A stretch of DNA of 64,000 nucleotides from positions 124,001 through 188,000 of the forward strand of contig NZ_JAJMZJ010000003.1 of assembly GCF_021012875.1 (NCBI RefSeq), given 5' to 3'. The translations under genes and the position numbers were made by a program. Of the stretch, positions 34,164 to 43,002 are shown piece by piece (position 1 is the first letter of the stretch; each line of letters starts with the position of its first letter). The DNA is from Peptoniphilus sp. KCTC 25270. Lineage in GTDB: Bacteria > Bacillota > Clostridia > Tissierellales > Peptoniphilaceae. The notes below the pieces were generated by a model that worked only from the letters and a program-made list of their open reading frames with translations, was not told the origin of the DNA and made no database searches.

Positions 34164-35723
34164 ATGAAATATTTACAAGACGTTCTTCCTTTGGATGAAC
34201 TACAGAACAGTCGAGCTCGGCTAAAAGCAAGGCTCATTGTCTATGGTTTGGTCGTGGGATTCATTAGTGGATTGTTTGCTGTGGCCTACCGTTTTGCTTT
34301 AAGTAATATTGACAATTTTCGAGATGCCCTATTTACTCAAAAGGAGGGAAAAAGCATTCTTCTCCTCTTGGGAATTATGGCAATCTCCAGTCTAATCCTT
34401 TCCCTATTCTTAAAATGGGCACCCTATAGTGGCGGTTCTGGAATTCCTCAAATTCATGCCGAACTTTTGGATCGCATTTCCATGGATTCCGTTCCTACCT
34501 TGGTTTCCAAATTCTTTGGAGGCTGCTTGTCGGCCCTTGGCGGCCTGGCCCTTGGGCGAGAGGGCCCATCCATTCAATTGGGAGGAATTTCTGCCAAACT
34601 CCTTAGTGAGATCAAAGGATCTACCATATTGGAAAAACGATACTTAATTAGTGCCGGAGCCTCTGCCGGTTTGGCTGCTGCTTTTAATGCTCCCATTGCC
34701 GGGGTCCTTTTTTCTTTAGAGGAAATGTACAAGAGCTTTTCCCATTATTTATTGATTCCTTGTATTCTTTCTTCTGTTACAGCCAACTTTATTAGTTTTC
34801 AACTGTTAGGAATGGAGCCCGCCTTTTCCTTCCCTATGCTTCGAATGTTGCCCACTCGTTATATTTGGATTGTGATTCTTTTGGGCATCGCCGGGGGAGT
34901 TGTTGGAACCATTTTTAACGCCGGACTCTTAAAAACGCAAAAATTTATGAACGAATTGCCTCTTCCAAAATACGCTATTATTTTTATCGCCTTTTTAATG
35001 GCCCTTGCCATCGGTTTATGGAACCCTGAACTATTAGGTGGAGGCCATCATTTGGTTGAAGATCTTGCCATGAATGGCTTTCCCGTAAAAAGCATTTTGA
35101 TTTTCTTCCTGATTCGAATGGTCTTCGTTTGGGTCAGCTACGGAACAGGCGCCCAAGGAGGAATCTTTCTTCCCGTTTTGGTTCTTGGAGCTTTGGTTGG
35201 TTCTTTGTTTCACATTGGCTTTTCCAATGTTTTACACGGAGAATTCTACCCTAACTTTTTGTATTTAGGAATGGCCGCTGTTCTAACCTCTGTGGTGCAA
35301 GCTCCCCTTCTTTCCATTCTATTGATTTCAGAAATGAGTGGAACGATGATGCAGATGATGTCTGTAACAGCCGTCGCCTTTGTTTCTTATTTGGTTTCTC
35401 AAGCTTTAGGATCTCATCCCATCTATGAATCCCTCTATGACAATCTTGTATCTGGATTGGAAGAAGAGGAAGAAGAAGAAAACTCAGAAGAATCTTCGCT
35501 ATCCATTCAACATTTTCTTGTTCCAGGAGATGCCAGCTATGTCGGGAAACCTCTAGGCAAATTAAATTGGAAAAAAAGTCCTCTCATCCTATCCATTGTT
35601 CGAGAAGGAGAAGAATTTATCCCCAATGGAAAAACCAAATTATTAGGGGGAGACGACCTTCTCGTAGTTCTTGAAACAGAAGATATGGAAGATTTAACTG
35701 CATGGTTTGAAGGAAATTTATAA
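34164..35723 (+). CDS. ClC-family chloride channel/antiporter with C-terminal TrkA_C domain
   Basis: A 519-residue ClC protein: GGSGIPQ, GREGPSIQLG with the gating Glu, FNAPIAGVLFSLEE and GTGAQGGIFLP. The tail after an acidic linker (EEEEEENSEESS) is a TrkA-C/RCK_C domain (about residues 445-519: VGKPLGKLNWKKSPLILSI...). The family moves Cl-, sometimes with H+ or F-. First gene of a three-gene operon with a binding lipoprotein and a membrane protein. Confidence 0.94.
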   Translation: MKYLQDVLPLDELQNSRARLKARLIVYGLVVGFISGLFAVAYRFALSNIDNFRDALFTQKEGKSILLLLGIMAISSLILSLFLKWAPYSGGSGIPQIHAELLDRISMDSVPTLVSKFFGGCLSALGGLALGREGPSIQLGGISAKLLSEIKGSTILEKRYLISAGASAGLAAAFNAPIAGVLFSLEEMYKSFSHYLLIPCILSSVTANFISFQLLGMEPAFSFPMLRMLPTRYIWIVILLGIAGGVVGTIFNAGLLKTQKFMNELPLPKYAIIFIAFLMALAIGLWNPELLGGGHHLVEDLAMNGFPVKSILIFFLIRMVFVWVSYGTGAQGGIFLPVLVLGALVGSLFHIGFSNVLHGEFYPNFLYLGMAAVLTSVVQAPLLSILLISEMSGTMMQMMSVTAVAFVSYLVSQALGSHPIYESLYDNLVSGLEEEEEEENSEESSLSIQHFLVPGDASYVGKPLGKLNWKKSPLILSIVREGEEFIPNGKTKLLGGDDLLVVLETEDMEDLTAWFEGNL

Positions 35724-36838
35724 TGAAAAAAATTCTCTATTTATTTCTCCTATCCCTTTTTTTGATAGGATGTCAAAAAAATATACCTAACGATGACCAA
35801 ATTACCATTGGTATCTTTGAGCCCATTTCTGGACAATATCAAGAAAGTGGAAAAGAAATTGTAAAGGGCATTCGCCTAGCACAAAAAGAGCGTCAATATA
35901 TTTTAGGAAAAAAAGTAAAATTGGAACTTTTTGACACCAAAAGCTTAGAATATGAAACCGCCAATGGCGTTAGTTTCTTAGCAGGAAGTGCCCACGCTCA
36001 GGGACTTATTGGCACCTATGGAGTAGAGAGTATGTCCAATGCTTTGCCTGTTATAGAAGCGGCCAAAATTCCCACAGTCGCCTCTGCCTCTACCTATTCC
36101 AAAATCAATTCCAGTCAATGGGCCGTTAGCCTTGCTCCAAACGATTATTACCAAGCCACAGCCATGGCCCAATTTGCCGAAGACGTTTTGCAATTGAAAA
36201 ATATTGCCATTGTTTTTGACGAAGAATTATTACATGGAGAAATGCTTTCTTATACTTTTGCCAATCAGCTTTCGAAAAATGTAAAAACGACCTCCATTCA
36301 TTATCACACGGGAGATACGACTTTTCGTTCTCAAATGGCCCGGTTAAGAAAACTTTCCATTGACGGAATCTATTGTCCTGGCGATTCCATTACAAGCGCT
36401 TCTTTGATTCAAGAAATTCGAAAGGAATTCCCCTATATCTCCATTATGGGCGGAGACCGTTGGGAAAATCCTTCCTTCTACGCTATTGGAAAAGAGGATG
36501 TAGATGGCGTTTATTTTACCGCTCCCTTTACAAAGGATCGTTTAACAACCTCTCGTGCCGTGGATTTTGTGAACCGGTACCAAAAAGAATACGGAACCGC
36601 CCCCAACAGTTACGCGGCCCTAGGCTACGACAGTTATTACCTATTAGCCGAAGCCTTCGAAAAAGCAGAATCTACAGATCCACACAAAGTCCAATACCAT
36701 TTACAAAAAATTCGTGGAATGGAGGGAGCTATCGGTCGGATGGATCCTGGAAATCAAGACCAAATTAAATCCATAAATATTTTACAACAACAGAAGAAAT
36801 CGGCTATTTTAATAAAAACCGTTGAGGTGATCAATTGA
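35723..36838 (+). CDS. Branched-chain amino acid-type ABC substrate-binding lipoprotein
   Basis: A 371-residue lipoprotein. Lipobox LIGCQ at residues 14-18, then a type I periplasmic-binding (LivJ) domain starting ITIGIFEPISGQYQESGKE, with GLIGTYGVESMSNALPV and IDGIYCPGDSITS. No permease or ATPase gene follows, so it may be a sensor or an orphan binder. It shares one base with the ClC stop (TAATG). Confidence 0.85.
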   Translation: MKKILYLFLLSLFLIGCQKNIPNDDQITIGIFEPISGQYQESGKEIVKGIRLAQKERQYILGKKVKLELFDTKSLEYETANGVSFLAGSAHAQGLIGTYGVESMSNALPVIEAAKIPTVASASTYSKINSSQWAVSLAPNDYYQATAMAQFAEDVLQLKNIAIVFDEELLHGEMLSYTFANQLSKNVKTTSIHYHTGDTTFRSQMARLRKLSIDGIYCPGDSITSASLIQEIRKEFPYISIMGGDRWENPSFYAIGKEDVDGVYFTAPFTKDRLTTSRAVDFVNRYQKEYGTAPNSYAALGYDSYYLLAEAFEKAESTDPHKVQYHLQKIRGMEGAIGRMDPGNQDQIKSINILQQQKKSAILIKTVEVIN

Positions 36839-37407
36839 AACCATTAAGAATCAAAGAAATTTTATTTTCCGTCGTCCTCTTTGCCTTGCTCTGTTTTCTT
36901 TCCCTAGAATATCCCGACAAGATTCGGCCCCTCCTTCCCGGCGTTGCCTTACTCTTTGCCTTGGGGATTGTGAATATCTTAGCCCAAAATATCCACAAAA
37001 ATCTTGGCTGGGGAGTCGGAATCTTTTCCCTCCTTCTCTATCCCTTGACCTTTGACTTCTTTCATCTCCTACCAAAGGGAGGATATTATACGGGATGGTT
37101 TCTCTTTTTCTTCCTCCTTTATTTTTCCAAACTTCTACAACTTTTTTATGAAGCCCTCTACGGCCTCACCACAAAAAAACTAGGAAAAATCGCCCTTTCT
37201 CTTCTGATTTCCCTTGTTTTTGCCTTTGGAATCTATGGGCTAAATCTCGATAAAGCAGCCTTCTTTTCTCATTGGCAAACCATTGATTTCACAGGAATCC
37301 AAACGCGAATCCAAAATCCCATTTGGGATAAAATTCTTTTGTTTTTTACTGTCCACTGGATTTTACAATGGATTGTCCTCTATAAAGAAAAAATTTTTAG
37401 CAAATAA
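36835..37407 (+). CDS. Hypothetical membrane protein (about 6 helices)
   Basis: A 190-residue hydrophobic protein with six predicted helices. TTG start at 36835 has GAGGTG before it and overlaps the previous stop (TTGA). No family was recognised; it is the third gene of the ClC-lipoprotein operon, ending in a terminator. Confidence 0.75.
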   Translation: MKPLRIKEILFSVVLFALLCFLSLEYPDKIRPLLPGVALLFALGIVNILAQNIHKNLGWGVGIFSLLLYPLTFDFFHLLPKGGYYTGWFLFFFLLYFSKLLQLFYEALYGLTTKKLGKIALSLLISLVFAFGIYGLNLDKAAFFSHWQTIDFTGIQTRIQNPIWDKILLFFTVHWILQWIVLYKEKIFSK

Positions 37408-37410
37408 AAA

Positions 37411-37434
37411 AAGACCTAGGGTTTCCTAGGTCTT
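37411..37434. terminator. Bidirectional terminator
   Basis: AAGACCTAGG-GTTT-CCTAGGTCTT with A-rich and T-rich flanks, between convergent genes. Confidence 0.9.
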
Positions 37435-37446
37435 CTTATTTTGCGA

Positions 37447-38637
37447 TTATCTAGCGTTGTAAGCTTTCAAACCTTCATCTAAGATATGCATTGCTTTTTT
37501 CAATGATTCGCAGTTTAATACGAAAGCAATACGTACTTGAGATTTATAATCTTCTGAATGTTCATAGAATCCAGCCGCTGGAGCCATCATTAAAGTTTCT
37601 CCATCTACCTCAAATTCTTCCAATAACCATTTGCAGAAATCGTCAGCGTCTTCTACTGGAAGATCTGCAATAGAGTAGAATGCTCCGGCAGTTTTTGAAG
37701 TAGTTACGCCTTCAATGTTTGTTAATAATTCATAGATGCAATCTCTGCGTTTTTGATATTCTTCGTTTACATCTTTGAAATATTGTTCGTCCATACGATA
37801 AAGAGCTTCTGCTCCAACCATTTCCAATGTTGGCACAGCCAAACGGCCTGTTGCCAATTTTGCAACGGCTGCAATTAAATCTTTATTGCGGCTTGCTACA
37901 CAACCAATACGTGCTCCACAAGCAGAATATCTCTTAGAAATAGAGTCTAAGATTACCATACGATCATCGATACCTTCTACAGAACCGAAGCTAATGTAAT
38001 CTGCACCGTCAAAGATGAATTCACGATATACTTCATCGGCTAAAATGTATAAATCGTGTTTTTTCGCAATGTCAGCGATCATATAAACTTCTTCTTTTGT
38101 ATAAACGGCACCGGTTGGGTTTCCTGGGTTAGAAAGAAGGATACAACGAGTCTTGTCAGTGATTTTTGATTCGATTACTTCTCTTTCAGGTAAGTGGAAA
38201 TCATTTTCTACTACTGTTGGGAAAGTAACGATATTTGTTCCTGTTTCGTTAAAGTATGTGAAATAGTTTGCGTAATATGGTTCGCAAGTCAATACTTCAT
38301 CGCCTGGATCTGTGATGGCCAATAATACAAATAACAATGCTTCAGAACCACCAGCAGTTACAATAATATCTTCAGCTTCTAAAGGAATATTTTTGGATTT
38401 GTAATAATCCGCCATAGCTTCCAATAGACCTTGAGTACCTGGAGTTGGTGCATAACCCAAAACATCCATATCTAAATTGTTGATGGCATCAAAGAATTCT
38501 TGTGGAGTTTCCACATCTGGTGCACCAATGTTTAGATGATAAACTTTTTTTCCTGCAGCCTTAGCAGCATTTGCATAAGGAGTCAATTTACGAATCGCAC
38601 TATATGGCAATTCATTAATACGATTTGACAATTTCAT
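37447..38637 (-). CDS. Class I/II aminotransferase (aspartate aminotransferase-like)
   Basis: A 396-residue fold-type I aminotransferase. It shows HLNIGAPDVETP, SNPGNPTGAVYT, the PLP-Asp/Tyr in LADEVYREF, and Lys in LDSISKRYSACGARIG. A conserved C-terminal Arg is at VRIAFV. It stands alone with its own promoter (TTGTTT-17-TATAAT, 38692-38664). The substrate is unassigned; aspartate or an aromatic acid is likely. Codons look tuned for strong expression. Confidence 0.9.
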   Translation of the reverse strand: MKLSNRINELPYSAIRKLTPYANAAKAAGKKVYHLNIGAPDVETPQEFFDAINNLDMDVLGYAPTPGTQGLLEAMADYYKSKNIPLEAEDIIVTAGGSEALLFVLLAITDPGDEVLTCEPYYANYFTYFNETGTNIVTFPTVVENDFHLPEREVIESKITDKTRCILLSNPGNPTGAVYTKEEVYMIADIAKKHDLYILADEVYREFIFDGADYISFGSVEGIDDRMVILDSISKRYSACGARIGCVASRNKDLIAAVAKLATGRLAVPTLEMVGAEALYRMDEQYFKDVNEEYQKRRDCIYELLTNIEGVTTSKTAGAFYSIADLPVEDADDFCKWLLEEFEVDGETLMMAPAAGFYEHSEDYKSQVRIAFVLNCESLKKAMHILDEGLKAYNAR

Positions 38638-38663
38638 AGCTATCGCCTCACTTTCTTTACTTC

Positions 38664-38705
38664 ATTATATTCCAACGTAGTTAAAGAAACAAGGGGAATT
38701 CCCTT
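38664..38705 (-). promoter_or_regulatory. Promoter of the aminotransferase with an adjacent inverted repeat
   Basis: TTGTTT (38692-38687), 17 nt, TATAAT (38669-38664) on the minus strand. AAGGG-GAATT-CCCTT (38691-38705) overlaps the -35 edge and could be a regulator site, although it is short. Confidence 0.65.
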
Positions 38706-38742
38706 TCCTACGAAAATATACCCACGACATTATACTGTATAC

Positions 38743-39270
38743 TTATCCTCTCTCTTTTTGCCTTATATTCACAGCGGGAATCCCAACAGCGGTATAGTTA
38801 CTAGGGACATCTTTTAGGACAACAGCGTTTGCCCCCACCTTGGCATAATCTCCTACAATAATCGGCCCTAAAAGTTTAGAACCCGTCCCCAAAAGAACAT
38901 GGTTGCCTATGGTTGGATGGCGTTTTTTCCCTTTTTCATTTCCGGTTCCCCCAAGGGTTACCCCGTGATACATGGTTACATAGTCGCCTACAATGGCCGT
39001 TTCTCCAATCACCACTCCCATCCCATGGTCAATGAATAAATACTTCCCAATTTGAGCACCTGGATGGATTTCTATTCCCGTACGTTTTCTCGCTTTTTGG
39101 CTAATCCAACGGGCAAGGGTTCGGTTTCCTCTTTTATAAAAATAATGGGAAATTTTATGAGAAAACAAAGCCCTTGTCACAGGATACATAAACATCGCCT
39201 CAAATAGACTATGGCAGGCGGGGTCCACTTTCAAAATATATTTTCCGTATGAAACAAACTCTTTTATCAT
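38743..39270 (-). CDS. cysE: Serine O-acetyltransferase
   Basis: A 175-residue left-handed beta-helix acetyltransferase, of the short CysE type. It has [24 protein letters not shown] and [20 protein letters not shown]. It makes O-acetylserine for CysK from acetyl-CoA. ATG 39270 lies 1 nt past the cysK stop; a TTG at 39282 would overlap it. Confidence 0.95.
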   Translation of the reverse strand: MIKEFVSYGKYILKVDPACHSLFEAMFMYPVTRALFSHKISHYFYKRGNRTLARWISQKARKRTGIEIHPGAQIGKYLFIDHGMGVVIGETAIVGDYVTMYHGVTLGGTGNEKGKKRHPTIGNHVLLGTGSKLLGPIIVGDYAKVGANAVVLKDVPSNYTAVGIPAVNIRQKERG

Positions 39271-39271
39271 C

Positions 39272-40174
39272 TTATTCCGCAAATAACTCCGTACTTAAAT
39301 AGCGTTCCCCCGTATCTGGAAGAACCGTTACAACAACAGAATCTTCTCCTAATTCTTCGGCAATTTTATAAGCCATATAAGCGTTAGAGCCGCTAGAAAT
39401 TCCCGCTAAAACGCCCGCATTTTTCGAAAGTTCTCTCGCTCCTTGGAAAGCTTCTTCCGTAGCAATGGTATAAACCTTATCCAAAATCTCTTGGTCCAAT
39501 ACCCCTGGAACAAAATTGGCCCCAATTCCTTGGATTTTGTGTCCTCCCGCTTTTCCTTCCGTTAACAGAGGACTATCCTTTGGTTCAATTCCAAAAACTT
39601 TTATCTCTGGATTTTTCTCTTTTAAGAAACGGCCCACACCCGTTACCGTTCCCCCTGTTCCAATTCCAGCAACAAAAGCCGTAACTTCTGGAAGATCTTT
39701 ATAAATTTCAGGGCCTGTTGTTTCATAATGAGCCAAGGCGTTGGCTGGATTTTCAAATTGAGACACTAAGAAATATCCCTTTTCCTCCACCAATTCATTG
39801 GCCTTATCTACAGCCGCTTGCATTCCGCCTTCTCCCGTTAAAATCAATTCCGCTCCATAAGCGCGCATCAATTGCTTTCTTTCTTCGCTCATAGACCCGG
39901 GCATTACAATCACAACATTCAGTCCCAAAGCACGACCAATCATAGAAAGGGCAATTCCCGTATTTCCACTAGTTGCCTCTACAATGGTATCACCTTCTTT
40001 TAACAAGCCCTTCTCTTGGGCATCACGAATCATATACAAAGCCGCACGATCCTTTACCGATCCTCCTGGATTTCTCGATTCAATTTTGGCAAAAACACGG
40101 CCCGCTCCCTCTTTTCTAGGTAGCTCAATCAATGGTGTATGGCCAACAACTTGTACAATATTTTTATATTTCAT
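39272..40174 (-). CDS. cysK: Cysteine synthase A
   Basis: A 300-residue PLP enzyme. The lysine is in [13 protein letters not shown], followed by [15 protein letters not shown] and the pyridoxal-phosphate loop [17 protein letters not shown]. It condenses O-acetylserine and sulfide to cysteine. It precedes cysE, with a promoter and palindromic operator upstream. Confidence 0.96.
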   Translation of the reverse strand: MKYKNIVQVVGHTPLIELPRKEGAGRVFAKIESRNPGGSVKDRAALYMIRDAQEKGLLKEGDTIVEATSGNTGIALSMIGRALGLNVVIVMPGSMSEERKQLMRAYGAELILTGEGGMQAAVDKANELVEEKGYFLVSQFENPANALAHYETTGPEIYKDLPEVTAFVAGIGTGGTVTGVGRFLKEKNPEIKVFGIEPKDSPLLTEGKAGGHKIQGIGANFVPGVLDQEILDKVYTIATEEAFQGARELSKNAGVLAGISSGSNAYMAYKIAEELGEDSVVVTVLPDTGERYLSTELFAE

Positions 40175-40199
40175 TAAAAACTTCCTTTCTTATTTTAAT

Positions 40200-40246
40200 T
40201 CAGAGTAACTTACTCTGATTATACCCCTTTTTCTCCTTCCTTACAA
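40200..40246 (-). promoter_or_regulatory. cysK promoter with a 19-bp perfect palindromic operator
   Basis: Minus strand: TTGTAA (40246-40241), 17 nt, TATAAT (40223-40218). TCAGAGTAAGTTACTCTGA (40218-40200) is a 9-bp-arm palindrome around a central base, next to the -10 and over the probable start. This is a repressor site position. The motif differs from the CymR box of B. subtilis as I know it. The -35 overlaps the T-run of the dnaI terminator. Confidence 0.82.
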
Positions 40247-40272
40247 AAAAAAGACCATGAATCCATGGTCTT
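40243..40272 (-). terminator. Terminator of the dnaD-dnaI operon
   Basis: Minus strand: AAGACCATG-GATT-CATGGTCTT then eight T. Confidence 0.92.
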
Positions 40273-40282
40273 GCTATATTTT

Positions 40283-41254
40283 TTATCGCTCCCAACGTAA
40301 ATCGGGCCCATAAAAATGTACGGGAACAAATTTATCGAAAATACGAGAAAAAATTCGATCCGTATAGGTCTTAGAAATATCCGATGGAGATAAATTGGTA
40401 GAAATCAAAGTTTTCTTTCCTGAAATCAAACGAGAATTGACAATATTAAAAATCTGAGAATTGGTAAAATTATTGGCCATTTCCGTTCCCAAATCATCAA
40501 TCACCAATAAATCCGCCTCTAACAAAAGTTCATATTTTAATTTCAGTTCTTCGCTTCCATCGTTTCGAAATTTTCTTTGTTCCAAAATATCCACCAGAGA
40601 AAAGGCCGTTTGATAGACAACAATATAATTTCGTTCCAAAAGTTCCCCGGCAATGGCGTTGGACAAAAAAGTTTTTCCCTGTCCCGTAGAACCGTAAAAC
40701 AATAAATTCATATCGTTTGGCTCTGGGAAAGTCTCCAAAAAGGCGTCCACCACCTCTAAAATATCATTCATATTTTCCCAAGGGGTTTTCTCATAATCCT
40801 CAAAAGGAATTTTTGAAAACACATCCATTTGAAACGTGCTGAAATTTTGTCTTTCAATCATTCGTTCTACATTGCTCATTTTATAAAGATGGTGGGTTAA
40901 CTCTTTTTTATAACATTGACAACGTCCGCCGTCCTCTAAGGTTCCCGTATCTTTACACAAATCACATTGATGGATTTCATCCAAATAATCTCTTCTATAC
41001 CCAGAAGAAACCAGCAATCCCTCTTTCATGGCCTTGCCCTCTTGGATGGACTCCATAATTTCTGAAGCCTCTTCCTTGTCGCCCCCTAAACTGGCACGGG
41101 CCGCCCCAAAGCCCAAAGAGCGAATTTCCTTATCAATTTCTCGGATTTCGGGAATTTTCTCATAAATCTCCTCTACCCGTTTTCTATGAAGTTTTTCGTT
41201 TTCGTCCCTTCGTCTTTCCAAAGTTTTTTCGATTTCTAGATAAATTGAACTCAT
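40283..41254 (-). CDS. dnaI: Primosomal protein DnaI (helicase loader, DnaC family)
   Basis: A 323-residue AAA+ ATPase that loads the replicative helicase. The N-terminal part has a Cys-rich zinc motif, CDLCKDTGTLEDGGRCQC (about residues 98-115). Walker A GSTGQGKTF, Walker B DLLVIDDLGTE, and the sensor region TNLSPSDISKTYTDRIFSRI follow. It overlaps dnaD as ATGA. Confidence 0.93.
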   Translation of the reverse strand: MSSIYLEIEKTLERRRDENEKLHRKRVEEIYEKIPEIREIDKEIRSLGFGAARASLGGDKEEASEIMESIQEGKAMKEGLLVSSGYRRDYLDEIHQCDLCKDTGTLEDGGRCQCYKKELTHHLYKMSNVERMIERQNFSTFQMDVFSKIPFEDYEKTPWENMNDILEVVDAFLETFPEPNDMNLLFYGSTGQGKTFLSNAIAGELLERNYIVVYQTAFSLVDILEQRKFRNDGSEELKLKYELLLEADLLVIDDLGTEMANNFTNSQIFNIVNSRLISGKKTLISTNLSPSDISKTYTDRIFSRIFDKFVPVHFYGPDLRWER

Positions 41255-42285
41255 GAACGATTCCCTTCTCTATTTTTCTGAAAATTCTCCCATTTTTTCT
41301 TCGCCATATCGTCCAAAGATTCCTTACTGTAACGGGAAGTTCGAGAATCCTGAATGTTTCTCTGCGTCCCTCTTTCCCGTTGAGGTTTCACATCCTTTTC
41401 CACATCGGCCAAAGTAAAGATTTCCTTACTCTTCCAAGAAAGCAAAATCTTCTCCATATAATTCCAATTGGGATTTTTGCTCTTACTGGTACGCTTCGCC
41501 GCCTCTTCTAACATTTCCATGGAAAAACCCCAAGACTTATGCCAAGAATCCACTCGCAAAGCATCCTCTTCAATATATCCCTTATGGCCAATTCCCATAC
41601 ACTGCATCAAACGATTGTAGCGATAATAGACATCGTCTCGGCGACGGAAATTTTCTTCCAAAGCCTCCGGCGTCCGCACATTTTCATCCGCCCAATTTCG
41701 GACAATTCCTTCAATATAGGCCAAAGAACGCTTCCCCTTAGACTCCGTACCATAACGAAAAGCCTCAATAATCAAACGAGGAGGCATATTGTAAAGCTCG
41801 ATCCACTCCCCAATTTTTTGTTTCTGTTGGTAAGGCAAATCCCTACGCATATAATAAGACGCTTGAGAAAATAAATTGGCAATTTCTGGATTGTCCAAAG
41901 AACGATAAAATTTCTCCCCCTTGGACTCCCCGCCATACATTCTAGAATACACATTTTTTGTATAGAGCTCCTTCAAATTCAAAAAACGCACCCCAAAATC
42001 GTCCGTTTCTGAATCGAAAATTTTCTCAATAATTCCCTCTTCTTCCCAATAATCCCAAGCACGGATTACATCGCTTTCCAAAATTCCCAAACGCTGGGCA
42101 ATGGCATCATGAGAAAGATGAACCGCTTCGTTTACTCCTTGTTTGGCCAATTGATACGCTATTAAGTAGACCTTAACAAAATCCCCATTGGCCTGGGGCA
42201 TATAATCATTCAAAAAAATATTTTCAATGGACGTATCTCCAAAATCCATCTCCAATTTTTCTAGTTCATATCTCAATCCGCTCAC
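41251..42285 (-). CDS. DnaD/DnaB domain replication initiation protein
   Basis: A 344-residue DnaD-domain protein. The N-terminal domain is winged-helix-like (YMPQANGDFVKVYLIAYQLA); the C-terminal DnaD domain includes YNMPPRLIIEAFRYGTESKGKRSLAYIEGIVRNWADE. Followed by dnaI, it resembles the initiation/restart pair DnaB or DnaD with DnaI. GTG start at 42285 overlaps the GNAT gene by 20 nt; the next ATG (42249) lacks a spaced ribosome site. Confidence 0.88.
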   Translation of the reverse strand: MSGLRYELEKLEMDFGDTSIENIFLNDYMPQANGDFVKVYLIAYQLAKQGVNEAVHLSHDAIAQRLGILESDVIRAWDYWEEEGIIEKIFDSETDDFGVRFLNLKELYTKNVYSRMYGGESKGEKFYRSLDNPEIANLFSQASYYMRRDLPYQQKQKIGEWIELYNMPPRLIIEAFRYGTESKGKRSLAYIEGIVRNWADENVRTPEALEENFRRRDDVYYRYNRLMQCMGIGHKGYIEEDALRVDSWHKSWGFSMEMLEEAAKRTSKSKNPNWNYMEKILLSWKSKEIFTLADVEKDVKPQRERGTQRNIQDSRTSRYSKESLDDMAKKKWENFQKNREGNRS

Positions 42286-42811
42286 TCCATCTATCTTTTG
42301 ACAATCGCATTTGAATCACTTCCACAAAACGGGGGCGCTCCTCTTCAAGAACTACACCGTCTATTACCAAAGGAACTACCGCACGAACTCGGTGACGCCC
42401 TACCGTCTGAAAACCCAATTTTTTATATATATGTATCCCTAATTGATTCCAAGGCAAAACTTCCAAATCCACCCGATTGAGATGCATCTTATAAAAAGCA
42501 TAATTCATCAACCAAGTAATCGCTTCGGTTCCCAACCCCTGATTCATATGATTTTTATCCAAAATAATTCCCAAGGTTCCACGACGAGCTATTTTTTTAA
42601 TATCCTTTAGTCCCATATAACCAATGGCCAAACCATCCAATAAAATGGCAAAATACACATCCATCTTACCTCCCGTTTTCCACCGATACCAATCCTCTAG
42701 GGTCGATTCCTTTTCCTCGAAATTATAGATTTTTAACAAAGGATCCTCGTGAACACCCCATTGGAGAAAATCCCTCACATGATGCAATTGTAATCGTTCC
42801 ACTTGAATCAT
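42266..42811 (-). CDS. GNAT family N-acetyltransferase (RimJ/RimL-like)
   Basis: A 181-residue GNAT with GIILDKNHMNQGLGTEAITW (CoA loop) then VDLEVLPWNQLGIHIYKKLGFQTVG. The RBS is AGGAGGG. It starts the dnaD-dnaI transcript, and the two share an overlap. Substrate unknown; RimJ/L-type enzymes modify protein N-termini or small molecules. Confidence 0.87.
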   Translation of the reverse strand: MIQVERLQLHHVRDFLQWGVHEDPLLKIYNFEEKESTLEDWYRWKTGGKMDVYFAILLDGLAIGYMGLKDIKKIARRGTLGIILDKNHMNQGLGTEAITWLMNYAFYKMHLNRVDLEVLPWNQLGIHIYKKLGFQTVGRHRVRAVVPLVIDGVVLEEERPRFVEVIQMRLSKDRWSERIEI

Positions 42812-42921
42812 AAAGAATCCCTCCTATCTTATCTATTATAGCATAGGGGATCCCTTTGATTGAAAAAGGAAAAGAAAAAGTAACAGAAAAAACTCTTCCT
42901 ATTTTCGTTTTTCTTTCTTTT

Positions 42922-42962
42922 CAAAAAAATATATCCGTCAGGGAAATCCCCAACGGATATAT
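42922..42962 (-). terminator. Terminator of brnQ
   Basis: ATATATCCGT / ACGGATATAT with an inner GGGGATTTCCC, then T7 on the minus strand. Confidence 0.85.
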
Positions 42963-43002
42963 AGAACCTTTTATTTTTTGCTTTATTTGTTTTCTTATTT
43001 TA

